DNA from: an uncultured Helicobacter sp.
GTDB taxonomy: Bacteria; Campylobacterota; Campylobacteria; Campylobacterales; Helicobacteraceae
NCBI GenBank assembly: GCA_944325775.1
Contig: CALVBL010000003.1
Location: 61,542 to 125,541 of the forward strand
Length of the DNA: 64,000 bases
Reading direction: 5' to 3'
The translations under genes and the position numbers were made by a program. Below the pieces are notes generated by a model. That model saw nothing but the letters and a program-made list of their open reading frames with translations. It was not told the DNA's origin and did no database searches. Positions within the stretch are counted from its first letter, which is position 1; every line of letters starts with the position of its first letter. This document shows, piece after piece, positions 36,987 to 46,055 of this stretch.

Positions 36987-38402
36987 TCATTGCCCACGCA
37001 ATTTTTGGATACTGATGGTTGTTGGGCGTAACCGAATGTAGAGAATGTTATCATTTTTTTGACATAAAATCAATTTTTCCGCATTCAAATCCTGATTGTC
37101 CTGAGGCTTGCACGTTGCAGAGATTTCGAGATTTATTAGTGGTTTTTGGTTACCTATCAGCTGGTAGGATCCCGCAGCATTTGGAATCTGCACCGCGTGA
37201 ATTTTTTTGGGTAGCACGCTTGAGATTCTCACATCAGCTGAAGTCGTGCTAGCAGAATAAATCATACCCGCCAAGCTTCCATAAATCCCTGCTTGATCGC
37301 TTAGCACAGATTGTGTCACAGCTTTGAGTACTGCCGAGCTTATGGCTCTAGCCACGATAAAGTCAAATTGCGCTTGAAATTCATTGGCGATCACGCCCTC
37401 AAGATCTGCGATTGTAGAGGCTTTGAAAGTTTTGTTGTTGCCTTTGACATTGAGATTGGTGTAAAACTCCTTGCCATCTACGAGCTTGGGAAGTGCTATA
37501 CCCACATGTAGCACGTTGCTGCTCACTAGATATGTGGGAAGATTGATAGAGACTTCTTCTTTTGTGGGACTCATACCATCTTCGATGATAAGCCATGTGT
37601 ATGTAGTACTATCGCGTCTTTTGCGAGATTCTAGCACGCGTATATCCTCATCTATCACCCCTGCTTTACTCATACCATAAGATTCTTTGTAGAGGTCTAT
37701 GGATTTTGCCCAGTCAGATTCGAGCATAAAAAACAAAGCAGAGACATAGCTCACTGCGGGATTGATGAAGTTATTATAAGCTTGATATGCGTCTAGATTA
37801 GAATATTGCTGCGCAAGGAGTGCTTTTGCCTCATTGGCAGTGTGGTTTCTATCGACTTTTTGCATATTGCTATCTTGCTTGTTTTGCGATTCTTGATCGG
37901 CAAGGGCTTGTTGGATATCTTTTTTGAAGTAGTCTTTGGCTCGTCTTTGGCGGTCATTGGCGCGGTTAAATTCTACCCTTGCGAGGGCATTTTTGCCCTC
38001 TTTCATCAGCACAAGTGCCTTGTAGTAGTTCATCAGCACACCCTCATAGATGTTGCCACGATAGGTTTTGACATTCTCATTGACCATTACCGCTGCTGCA
38101 CCGCTAAAAACCCCAGAAAACAAGCCCTCTTGCTCGTATTGACTAAAGATTTTTTCGCTCTCATCAAGGAGCGTGAAACTCTCTTGATTGTTCAGCTGCG
38201 AAGCCACGATACCAGATTCAAAACCCCATAGCACCATATCATCTTTGTCATCGTATTTGGACTTAGCGAAGTCATACGCGCCTTGCAGATCCCCGCCATA
38301 GTATTTGTTGTTAAACTCCTGCATAGCGCCCTGATGTGAGCAGCCACTGATGCCAAGTATTATCACAAAAAGCGTGGCAAGATAAGCTGATATTTTCATC
38401 AT
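36987..38402 (-). CDS. COG3014-type lipoprotein
   Basis: 471 residues with a lipoprotein signal (LFVIILGISGCSH; Cys21 from the first Met). The N-terminal two-thirds is helical and TPR-like (YYKALVLMKEGKNALARVEFNRANDRQRRAKDYF). The C-terminal part is beta-rich with SSAVLKAVTQS and SVLPKKIHAVQIPNAAGSYQL. The family is commonly found beside LpoB-type genes, as here. Two ATGs occur in a row; the second, at 38399, is better spaced from AGGAG. First gene of the lipoprotein trio. Confidence 0.8.
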   Translation of the reverse strand: MMKISAYLATLFVIILGISGCSHQGAMQEFNNKYYGGDLQGAYDFAKSKYDDKDDMVLWGFESGIVASQLNNQESFTLLDESEKIFSQYEQEGLFSGVFSGAAAVMVNENVKTYRGNIYEGVLMNYYKALVLMKEGKNALARVEFNRANDRQRRAKDYFKKDIQQALADQESQNKQDSNMQKVDRNHTANEAKALLAQQYSNLDAYQAYNNFINPAVSYVSALFFMLESDWAKSIDLYKESYGMSKAGVIDEDIRVLESRKRRDSTTYTWLIIEDGMSPTKEEVSINLPTYLVSSNVLHVGIALPKLVDGKEFYTNLNVKGNNKTFKASTIADLEGVIANEFQAQFDFIVARAISSAVLKAVTQSVLSDQAGIYGSLAGMIYSASTTSADVRISSVLPKKIHAVQIPNAAGSYQLIGNQKPLINLEISATCKPQDNQDLNAEKLILCQKNDNILYIRLRPTTISIQKLRGQ

Positions 38403-38479
38403 TTCTCCTCGTGTTGTGTTCTCAAATGCAATAGTCCCTAAGTTATCAGGGCTTATACCCAGTCAAAGCGCGGCATTGT

Positions 38480-38529
38480 ATAATCCCAATCCTTAAAAGA
38501 GGGTAAGGTGTCAGTCCTCTGTGGATTAT
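38480..38529. other. Two-tier inverted repeat in the divergent gap before ribBA
   Basis: Outer arms ATAATCC (38480-38486) and GGATTAT (38523-38529) enclose inner arms AGAGG (38498-38502) and CCTCT (38516-38520). It lies upstream of the ribBA promoter between divergent genes, so it could be an operator or a structured leader. It lacks the conserved sequence elements of an FMN riboswitch. Confidence 0.4.
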
Positions 38530-38564
38530 TCTAGATGTAGCGAGAATTTTAAGGATTAGCAAGA

Positions 38565-38570
38565 TATAAT
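38565..38570 (+). promoter_or_regulatory. TATAAT -10 box of ribBA
   Basis: GCAAGATATAATCCACGC gives a start near 38577 and a leader of about 55 bases before the ribBA ATG. Confidence 0.6.
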
Positions 38571-38631
38571 CCACGCTAGATTCATTAGACTTTATTATTG
38601 AAGTTTCACATTCTTTTGTAAGGGTTACTTG

Positions 38632-39687
38632 ATGTATAAACAACGCGTTTTAGAGGCTCTGCAAGCCATCAAGCAAGGCGAGATGATCATCATCATGGAT
38701 GATGAGGATAGGGAAAACGAGGGCGATTTGGTGATGGCGGGGATTTTTAGCACGCCGGAGAAAATCAACTTTATGGCAAAAGAGGCACGCGGACTCATCT
38801 GTGTATCGCTTACCCAAGACATCGCCACACGCCTAGATCTTGCGCCTATGGTGGAGACAAATAGCTCCAATCACGAGACGGCTTTTACGATCTCTATCGA
38901 TGCAGCAAGTGCCAAGACAGGTATCTCCGCGCATGAGCGGGATCTGACTATACAGCTTATGTGTCAGGATTATAGCACACCAAAGGATTTTGTGCGACCC
39001 GGGCATATCTTCCCACTCATCGCTAAAGAAGGTGGTGTGCTCGTGCGCACAGGGCATACAGAAGCAAGTGTGGATATTTGCCGACTTGCTGGGCTAAAGC
39101 CTATTAGCGTGATTTGTGAGATTATGAAAAACGACGGCACAATGGCGCGCAATACAGATATTATGGCGTTTGCCAAAGAACATAATCTCAAGATTCTCTA
39201 TGTTTCAGACCTTATCCAATATCGTCTTCAGTATGAGAAGCTCATCGCACTGCAGAGTAGGGTGGAAGCGCGATTTCTTGACAAGCCATGTCTCAAACAC
39301 ACCTTTGTCGATCACATTCAGCATCAGCATATTGTGTATGTGTTTGCACAGAATCTCACACAATCTCAAACGCCGTTGGTGAAGTTTCACACGATTCAAA
39401 AGGATTATGAATATTTTGAAGATTCACTGCAGGCACACGAGGTGTTTATGCAGAGTGTGGAAATGCTCCAAGAGGAGGGTGGCTATCTCATCTGCCTTGA
39501 TACCAAGCCACAGCAGGATCTAAAGACGCTAGGGATCGGGGCGCAGATCCTGCGGGAGCTGGGTGTGGAGGAGTTTAGGTTACTGCACTCAAGTGCAGAG
39601 AGTGCGAGCAAGGCTTTTAGCACGCTTAGTGGATTCAATCTGAATCTAACACAAAAGGTGTTGCCCCATGAGGGTGAAGCGAGATAA
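38632..39687 (+). CDS. ribBA: 3,4-dihydroxy-2-butanone-4-phosphate synthase with degenerate GTP cyclohydrolase II domain (RibBA)
   Basis: 351 residues. The first 200 are a normal RibB domain, making the four-carbon riboflavin precursor from ribulose 5-phosphate. Motifs: IIIMDDEDRENEGDLVMAG, PGHIFPL, and GHTEASVDICRLAGL. The last 150 align with GTP cyclohydrolase II only weakly: LGIGAQILRELGVEEFRLL is recognisable but the zinc-binding Cys cluster is missing. That domain should be inactive, as in H. pylori RibBA. A separate RibA would be needed elsewhere. The ATG at 38632 follows GGGTTACTT; a TTG codon before it is not needed. Confidence 0.93.
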   Translation: MYKQRVLEALQAIKQGEMIIIMDDEDRENEGDLVMAGIFSTPEKINFMAKEARGLICVSLTQDIATRLDLAPMVETNSSNHETAFTISIDAASAKTGISAHERDLTIQLMCQDYSTPKDFVRPGHIFPLIAKEGGVLVRTGHTEASVDICRLAGLKPISVICEIMKNDGTMARNTDIMAFAKEHNLKILYVSDLIQYRLQYEKLIALQSRVEARFLDKPCLKHTFVDHIQHQHIVYVFAQNLTQSQTPLVKFHTIQKDYEYFEDSLQAHEVFMQSVEMLQEEGGYLICLDTKPQQDLKTLGIGAQILRELGVEEFRLLHSSAESASKAFSTLSGFNLNLTQKVLPHEGEAR

Positions 39688-40579
39688 GATCGTGCAGAGT
39701 TTGTTGGTAGGGATTTTCGGGCAGGAGCGATATTTGAGCACTTGTCTTAGAATCTTATGGATCGGATTTGTATGCATCGGAGGAAGTGCGCTAGCCAGCC
39801 CCCCCCCTCAATCCTATACCCTATCAGATCTATCAGAGATGAGTGCCACACGCGATTTAGGATCTAATACAGAATCTACCACTAGCGGCAGGGCAGAATC
39901 TAAACGTTCTCAAGATTCACATACGAGTCAAGGCGTGCCTACAGATGGAGACATGCATGAAGATATGCGCGCGAGGCAGGAGCAGATTCGCTCTTTGCAG
40001 ACCCAGATACAGCAGCTTCAAGATCAAGTGGATACGCTAAAAGGCACACTTCCCTCCGAGAAAGCAGAGCGCAAACGTTATGGAATCTTTATCGGTGGGG
40101 GCTTTGGGGGATTGCATATCTATGATGAGAGTAGGGGAGAGGATTTTAGTATCGTGCCTTTTGTGTTAAGGGCGGGATATCAGCGATATTTCGGGTTTTT
40201 GGGAGTGAGGGCGTATGCCGAGAGTGCGAATGGTGCGGAGACGCACGAGGGCGATGAAGATGTGATGCATATAGGCTATGTGAATCTCCACTCACTTAAT
40301 TTTGATGTGATGCTTGATGCGCATTTTGAGAAATTTTCTGTGGGTGTGTTTGGCGGGATTTCGGGGCTTTTTGCATTGTATAGAAATCAGCTGCAATACG
40401 ATGATGAGTATTCTGTGACCTATAAGCGTCATAGTAACTACTTGAGCGCGTATAATGTCGGTATGGCTTTTACATGGCACCAAATTCATAGGATTGAGGC
40501 GAGTTATAGGATTATGCCCACACAGGAGAGTATCAGGGCGGGCAATATGCTCTCACTTGTGTATCAATATGTGTTTTGA
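39668..40579 (+). CDS. Outer-membrane beta-barrel protein with coiled-coil linker, phase-variable (C9, ON)
   Basis: 303 residues. An N-terminal signal (LRILWIGFVCIGGSALAS, about 27-44) is followed by a Ser/Thr-rich linker and a coiled coil (QEQIRSLQTQIQQLQDQVDTLKG, about 105-128). A C-terminal beta-barrel of about 170 residues begins RYGIFIGGGFGG and ends in Phe (LVYQYVF), the outer-membrane insertion signal. Nine Cs at 39799-39807 encode ASPPPQ directly after the signal peptide. The frame is open with nine, so slippage would switch it off. The start overlaps the ribBA end by 20 bases. Function unknown. Confidence 0.85.
   Translation: MRVKRDKIVQSLLVGIFGQERYLSTCLRILWIGFVCIGGSALASPPPQSYTLSDLSEMSATRDLGSNTESTTSGRAESKRSQDSHTSQGVPTDGDMHEDMRARQEQIRSLQTQIQQLQDQVDTLKGTLPSEKAERKRYGIFIGGGFGGLHIYDESRGEDFSIVPFVLRAGYQRYFGFLGVRAYAESANGAETHEGDEDVMHIGYVNLHSLNFDVMLDAHFEKFSVGVFGGISGLFALYRNQLQYDDEYSVTYKRHSNYLSAYNVGMAFTWHQIHRIEASYRIMPTQESIRAGNMLSLVYQYVF
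39799..39807. repeat. C9 contingency tract after the signal peptide
   Basis: Nine consecutive Cs between GCCAG and TCAATCC at the signal-peptide junction of the outer-membrane protein, in frame. Confidence 0.85.
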
Positions 40580-41280
40580 TGAGTGCATAGGCTAAGATTT
40601 AATCCCTCGATCTGCCTCACATCAAGAATGAAGCGCAGCTTGGAGCAAAATCTGTATATTTGAGTGCGCGTGATGGTGCGATTAAAGGTATCCAAGAAGT
40701 AAAGTATAGGCAGACACACCCAAAATCTTAGAATCTTAAAACCACTATCATGGTGCGAAAGTTGCCATGACTATGGCTTAAGCAGGATTTTGCTTTACGA
40801 CAAATGCTACAAGCAAAAACATTATCACAAAGAAAGGATTCTAGAAACTTTTGGACAATGGAAGTGATTGGCATATAAGCTCTATTTTGAGAAAGGCAAG
40901 CAACACTAACTTTAGCTAGCGGCAAGGACGCAGCACTTTTCAAAGGACGAAATTTCTTTAAAAGACTTGAAGAGCTTGATGTAAGCTTTGGGTTTCTCAT
41001 CGGTATGCTGAAAAACATTGGAGCAAACATAAGGAAATTTATTATTTTGCTTGCTTTATTTATCCTCATTTAGTCTCTTTGGGTGTTTTTGCTGTCCCCA
41101 ATCTGTCCCCCAATACAAAATATTTTGCAATATTTTGTGTGATTTAAATGAGATTGTGCGTGGTGATCTCTCAAAATCAAGAGAGGGGGTGTTTAATACC
41201 ATAAAATAGGGAGTTTAGAGGCTATTTATGATTAAAAAATATTGTGAGTGATTGTTTAAGGTTTGAGAGAACTTGCATAA
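40580..41280. other. Gene-poor, apparently decayed region before tRNA-Pro
   Basis: About 700 bases with no intact gene. Plus-strand fragments read like coding sequence interrupted by stops (ASGKDAALFKGRNFFKRLEELDVSFGFLIGML and a hydrophobic tail around 41030-41070), but I cannot assign a family. A perfect inverted repeat lies at 41115-41138 (ACAAAATATT, loop TTGC, AATATTTTGT). The neighbouring tRNA and the broken coding remnants suggest an old insertion site that has degenerated. Confidence 0.45.
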
Positions 41281-41358
41281 TGGTCGGAGTAGCGGGATTT
41301 GAACCCACGACCTCACCCACCCCAAGGGTGTGCGCTAGCCAGACTGCGCTATACTCCG
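41281..41358 (-). tRNA. tRNA-Pro (anticodon GGG)
   Basis: On the minus strand the cloverleaf is clear: acceptor CGGAGTA/TACTCCG, D-arm GCGC..GCGC, anticodon stem CACCC/GGGTG with loop TTGGGGT (anticodon GGG), T-arm GTGGG-TTCAAAT-CCCGC, and an encoded 3' CCA (TGG at 41281-41283 on the plus strand). It reads CCC/CCU proline codons. Confidence 0.95.
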
Positions 41359-41419
41359 AAAGGCGCAATTATAGCAGACTTTCCTCAAATTGCGCTTAAT
41401 GCTATGTTTCCAAGTCACA

Positions 41420-42124
41420 AAGCGGGAGAGTGGCAATGAGCTCAATGCGTTTGGTGTGGCTCACAAAATCTAGATTGTCATTTGTATTACGGCTTTGTTG
41501 TGCATGGTGGCGCTTGCAATACACTTCATCGCGTCTAATGTAATCAATATTTTTTCTGCGAGCCATCAATCACGAGTCCATGAAAATTTCTTAAGTTTAA
41601 GTAAAAACCTCGTGTTGGATTTAAATAATCCAGATTTGAAAGGCAACCACTCAAACAGCCAACAAGCGAGACAATCTATCATGGCGAACTCAAAGCAGGT
41701 TATGATCTTTTACATTTTTTAAATGTGTCTAATGCCATGCTTTATACGCAGGCAGGAGTGGGGTATAGATTCTATTGTGATGGGCTTTTGTCTATGGTGC
41801 ATCATCAGGGCTACTTGTATGTGTTGCTTGAGATTGAAGGCGAAGTGCGCCTAAAGCAAAATCTTGGCTAGTCAGTGGCGTTATAGTGAGGATTTGATAG
41901 CTAGACAAGATTCTGGATTTGGATTGAAGTCTTTTGTGGGTTTGAGTGAGCTTTAAGAGTAAAGACGAAAATATCAATACCATAGACTAATGTATGAGTT
42001 CTGGAGTATTGATGCCTCGCCCTCAAGTACATTTGCTACTTCGAGTGAATGGGATCAAGCGGGTATCTCTATGAGCCTAGAAACAAAGCACACTATCATG
42101 TTGCAATATCTGTATAGCTTCTAA
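41420..42124 (+). pseudogene. Remnant of an autotransporter/outer-membrane beta-barrel gene
   Basis: Several frames each carry beta-barrel-like sequence broken by frameshifts and stops. Examples are SGNELNAFGVAHKI (about 41430), TSETIYHGELKAGYDLLHFL and LYTQAGVGYRFYCDGLLS (41668-41790), ARQDSGFGLKSFVGL (about 41902-41950), and a final part ending ETKHTIMLQYLYSF at 42124 with a terminal Phe. The pattern of strands and aromatic end residue suits the C-terminal barrel of an autotransporter or large outer-membrane protein. At least three frame changes are needed, so it is non-functional. Confidence 0.6.
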
Positions 42125-42135
42125 GTATTGCTTTG

Positions 42136-42699
42136 TTAATTGTTCTCTAGTGCCTCACATTCAAAGTGCAGTTTTCCTTTATCATCATAGAATCTATCAC
42201 TGCCCACAACGTCTTCTTGGATAGTGTATTCGATCGCAGTACCATTGTCTAGCATAAAGCTCACAATCCCACCCACAGAGCTAGATCCGGGTGTGGAAGT
42301 TTCTATCTCCACTACATCATCAAATCTATCCAAATATGCGATTTTTGCGATAAGTTTGCCTTTTTGAGGTGTAGGCAATCCCTTTTTGTCATACGCCCAT
42401 GCAGGATCGCCGTTTTTATCGTGTTTGACTTCATAAAGTTTGAAGTCCCTTGCACCTTGCGTGCCAAAGGAGATGACATCAAAGTTATTTCCTTCTTTGA
42501 CTTTTAATGTATGGATTCTACCCCCAAAGCTTTGTGCGCTTGAAGTTTCTCCCTTTGGCACATAGTCTTTGGAAACCCGCACTGCATATATCTTAGAATC
42601 TATCTGCTTTTGCGTGAAGCATGGGGTTTCTTGGGCATGCAAGCCATACAGAGATACACCTATTGCCCATACGCTCCACAACCATAGTTTTGTTTTCAA
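42136..42699 (-). CDS. Secreted protein of unknown function
   Basis: 187 residues with a clear signal peptide (LWLWSVWAIGVSLYGLHAQ, cleavage near residue 22-23). The mature part is soluble and probably beta-rich, with two Cys (CFTQKQ near the new N-terminus, FECEALE at the C-terminus) that could form a disulfide in the periplasm. The start has GGGGATACA upstream, so the ribosome site is modest. Its stop lies 12 bases from the end of the barrel remnant on the other strand. I do not recognise the family. Confidence 0.75.
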   Translation of the reverse strand: MKTKLWLWSVWAIGVSLYGLHAQETPCFTQKQIDSKIYAVRVSKDYVPKGETSSAQSFGGRIHTLKVKEGNNFDVISFGTQGARDFKLYEVKHDKNGDPAWAYDKKGLPTPQKGKLIAKIAYLDRFDDVVEIETSTPGSSSVGGIVSFMLDNGTAIEYTIQEDVVGSDRFYDDKGKLHFECEALENN

Positions 42700-42738
42700 A
42701 TGTATCCCCTAATAATAAAAGATTAGGTTTTGGAGTAG

Positions 42739-43233
42739 TTATTTGCCACTTAGGTTTTTGATGTATTGGTCGGCTAGATAAAGCCCATTGCTTTGTTCGC
42801 CAATGAGCTTGATTTTATCAACAATTCCTCTAAATAAAGCCTCTTCTTCGTGTTGTTCGGCGACATACCATTGCAAAAAATTAAAGGTTGAATAGTCTTT
42901 TTGCTCCAGCATAAAGCTTACCAAGTCATTGATGGATTGCGTGATGGATAGTTCGTGTTGGTAGGTTTTTTCAAACACATCTAAGAGGCTTTTGAAGTTA
43001 GATTCTGGCTTTGCAACGCTTTGTAGCTCCACCACAGAATCGGTTTCATTAAGGTAGGTGATGAGTTTTTTAGCATGGTTGCTTTCTTCTCCAGCGTGTT
43101 CGAACAAAAACTGCCCCGCACCATCAAATCTATTGCGAAAGCACCATGAACTCATACTAAGGTATAGGTTTGATGCAAACATTTCTTTTGTCACTTGGTC
43201 ATTGAGCTTTTTGATGACTTCTTGTGATAGCAT
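42739..43233 (-). CDS. ftnA: Non-haem ferritin (Pfr/FtnA type)
   Basis: 164 residues forming a four-helix ferritin that stores iron in 24-mers. Ferroxidase ligands are visible: Glu17 region (KEMFASNLYLSMS), EHAGEESNHAKKL (Glu and His), and later ENTVEQHEE-like YVAEQHEEEALF. The C-terminus (YLADQYIKNLSGK) is typical of Pfr. AAGGAGTTT precedes the ATG. It is preceded by the only near-perfect -35/-10 promoter noticed in the window. Confidence 0.95.
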   Translation of the reverse strand: MLSQEVIKKLNDQVTKEMFASNLYLSMSSWCFRNRFDGAGQFLFEHAGEESNHAKKLITYLNETDSVVELQSVAKPESNFKSLLDVFEKTYQHELSITQSINDLVSFMLEQKDYSTFNFLQWYVAEQHEEEALFRGIVDKIKLIGEQSNGLYLADQYIKNLSGK

Positions 43234-43266
43234 AATAAACTCCTTAAATCATAAAATTGACATACT

Positions 43267-43296
43267 ATTATAACTTGTAGCAATAATGACTGTCAA
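43267..43296 (-). promoter_or_regulatory. Full-consensus sigma-70-type promoter of ferritin
   Basis: On the minus strand TTGACA (43296-43291), 18 bases, TATAAT (43272-43267). Both hexamers are perfect. Transcription would start near 43260, giving a leader of about 27 bases. Iron control through Fur is expected for this gene in Helicobacter, but I cannot point to a certain Fur box. The rest of the 308-base gap to ilvC (43297-43541) holds no convincing gene. Confidence 0.75.
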
Positions 43297-43541
43297 GATA
43301 AAACACAGATATAAAACTTGTAATTTCCTACCAAATATCAATGTTTTTATTCCAAAATTTTTCGACAATACCATTTTCAAAATTCAAAAATAAGAAAAAT
43401 ACGGCTGATGATTCTAGGCTGTTTTTGGGAAGTTTAGGATAATACTTAAGTGTGTTTTGAAAGATTTGACAATCGTTTTGTGGGTATTTTTGGGGGGTGG
43501 TGGATTCTTCGCTTAAAAGTCGCGACAAATCCACTTAAAAT

Positions 43542-44627
<1,086 letters not shown>

Positions 44628-44775
44628 TTATAAAATACCAGATTGACATGGCAAATTATTTGGTAACTGCTATAATATCGCGCTTTTAGAATCTAAGCCA
44701 GACGTGCTTTAAAGATGTGGGCTCAAGCGGCATTGTGGCATCAATGCGGCGTTAATTGAGATGGTGGCACTAAGC

Positions 44776-44781
44776 TATAAT
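44776..44781 (+). promoter_or_regulatory. TATAAT -10 box of the metallophosphoesterase gene
   Basis: CTAAGCTATAATCAAAATTTAGAGG places the -10 only 17 bases before the ATG, giving a very short leader of about 10 bases that just includes the GAGG ribosome site. Confidence 0.55.
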
Positions 44782-44798
44782 CAAAATTTAGAGGTAAT

Positions 44799-45959
44799 AT
44801 GATGAAACTTTGGCTTGTTGTTGGTGTTATTTTTATCGTTTTAGCGTTGATGAAGGTCTATGCGTATTATAGATTTTTGTGCCATAGCTTTGTGTTTAGA
44901 AATCACAGGATTACACTTGTATTTTTACTTTGTGCGCTGTATGCGGGAGAGCTGGCATTTTTCTTTTTGGCAAAGGATCGCGGGTTTGATCATCACACTT
45001 ACATTGCGCTTGGGTCGTGCGTGATCGTGAGCTATGGTTTGTTTTTAGCGTGTATCATCGGCGATGTGTCGCGTAGTGTGGGCAGGGCTACTCTGCGTGG
45101 TGCGATGGCTAGATTCGATTTAGAAGTGCTAGATTCACAACGGCGCAGGTTTTTAAAAATCGTGCTCGATTTGGGAATCCTAGCACTTTTTGTCTTCTTT
45201 AGCACCAAGAGTATCAAAAACGCCCTTGCTATCCCCAAAGTGCGCGAGGTAGAGGTGGAGCTAGAGGGCTTGGAGACACCCAAAAACATAGCGATGATTA
45301 GTGATGTGCATATTGGCAAGATGATTCAGAGTGAGTTTGTGCAAGGCATGGTGGATACTATCAATGCGCTTAATGCCGATGTGGTCGTGATCGTGGGGGA
45401 TTTGGTCGATGAGAACATCGCGTTTGTCAAAGAGTTTTTGCGCCCGCTCAATGAGCTTAGGAGTAGGGAGGGCGTGTATTATGTCAGTGGCAATCACGAG
45501 TATTATCATGGCATAGAATCTATTAGCGCGTTTTTAAAAACCCTCAATCTCAAAGTGCTAGAAAATGAAAATATCGAGCTAGAGAGCTTCAATCTCGCGG
45601 GTGTGAATGATCTAGCTGGATTACGATTTGGGATCTTGCCCCCAGATCTTAGAGGCGCTCAAAGTGGGCTAAACCCGCAAAAACCAAGTATCCTGCTAGC
45701 ACATCAGCCCAAGTTCGTGCGTCAAAACGATGTGAGCGCGTTTGATCTCGTGCTGTGTGGGCATACGCATGCTGGGCAGGTGTTCCCACTCTCGATTTTT
45801 GTATGGCTGGATCAACATTATATCCATGGGCTTTATAAGCTAGATTCTAAAACACAGCTATATGTGAGCTCTGGGGTTGGATTTTGGGGACCGGCGATGC
45901 GCTTTTTAGCCCCAAGTGAGATTGTGAATCTAAAGCTTAAGCCCAAGACTAAAACATAA
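44799..45959 (+). CDS. Membrane-anchored metallophosphoesterase
   Basis: 386 residues: several N-terminal membrane helices (about 1-75 and 108-135), then a calcineurin-type phosphoesterase domain. It has the full set of metal motifs: ISDVHIGKMIQ, VGDLVDE, GNHEYYHG, LAHQP and CGHTHAGQVFP. The layout resembles YaeI/YkuE-like enzymes thought to act on lipid substrates such as UDP-diacylglucosamine or glycerophospholipids. The substrate here is unknown. Two ATGs are adjacent (44799, 44802) and the second is equally plausible. Confidence 0.88.
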   Translation: MMKLWLVVGVIFIVLALMKVYAYYRFLCHSFVFRNHRITLVFLLCALYAGELAFFFLAKDRGFDHHTYIALGSCVIVSYGLFLACIIGDVSRSVGRATLRGAMARFDLEVLDSQRRRFLKIVLDLGILALFVFFSTKSIKNALAIPKVREVEVELEGLETPKNIAMISDVHIGKMIQSEFVQGMVDTINALNADVVVIVGDLVDENIAFVKEFLRPLNELRSREGVYYVSGNHEYYHGIESISAFLKTLNLKVLENENIELESFNLAGVNDLAGLRFGILPPDLRGAQSGLNPQKPSILLAHQPKFVRQNDVSAFDLVLCGHTHAGQVFPLSIFVWLDQHYIHGLYKLDSKTQLYVSSGVGFWGPAMRFLAPSEIVNLKLKPKTKT

Positions 45960-46055
45960 ACGGGACTTAAGCGAATATCGCTTAAGCAGAATTTTGCTAC
46001 AATCTTAGATTTTATCACGCGCTAAGGCTTCAAAGCCCTAGCAAGATAAGGATAT

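Noticed and set aside
38403..38631. FMN riboswitch before ribBA
   Set aside because: The conserved FMN aptamer sequence blocks are absent; only an inverted repeat and a -10 box are seen.
40728..41069. 113-codon minus-strand frame in the decay zone
   Set aside because: Ser/Lys-rich antisense reading opposite a plausible plus-strand remnant; no start signal and no family.
41495..41722. 75-codon plus-strand open frame after tRNA-Pro
   Set aside because: It crosses frames of the decayed barrel gene; the barrel-like sequence runs in a different frame over its second half.
43328..43534. 68-codon minus-strand frame just downstream of ilvC
   Set aside because: No convincing ribosome site, low-complexity composition, no recognisable domain; more likely the untranslated tail of ilvC.
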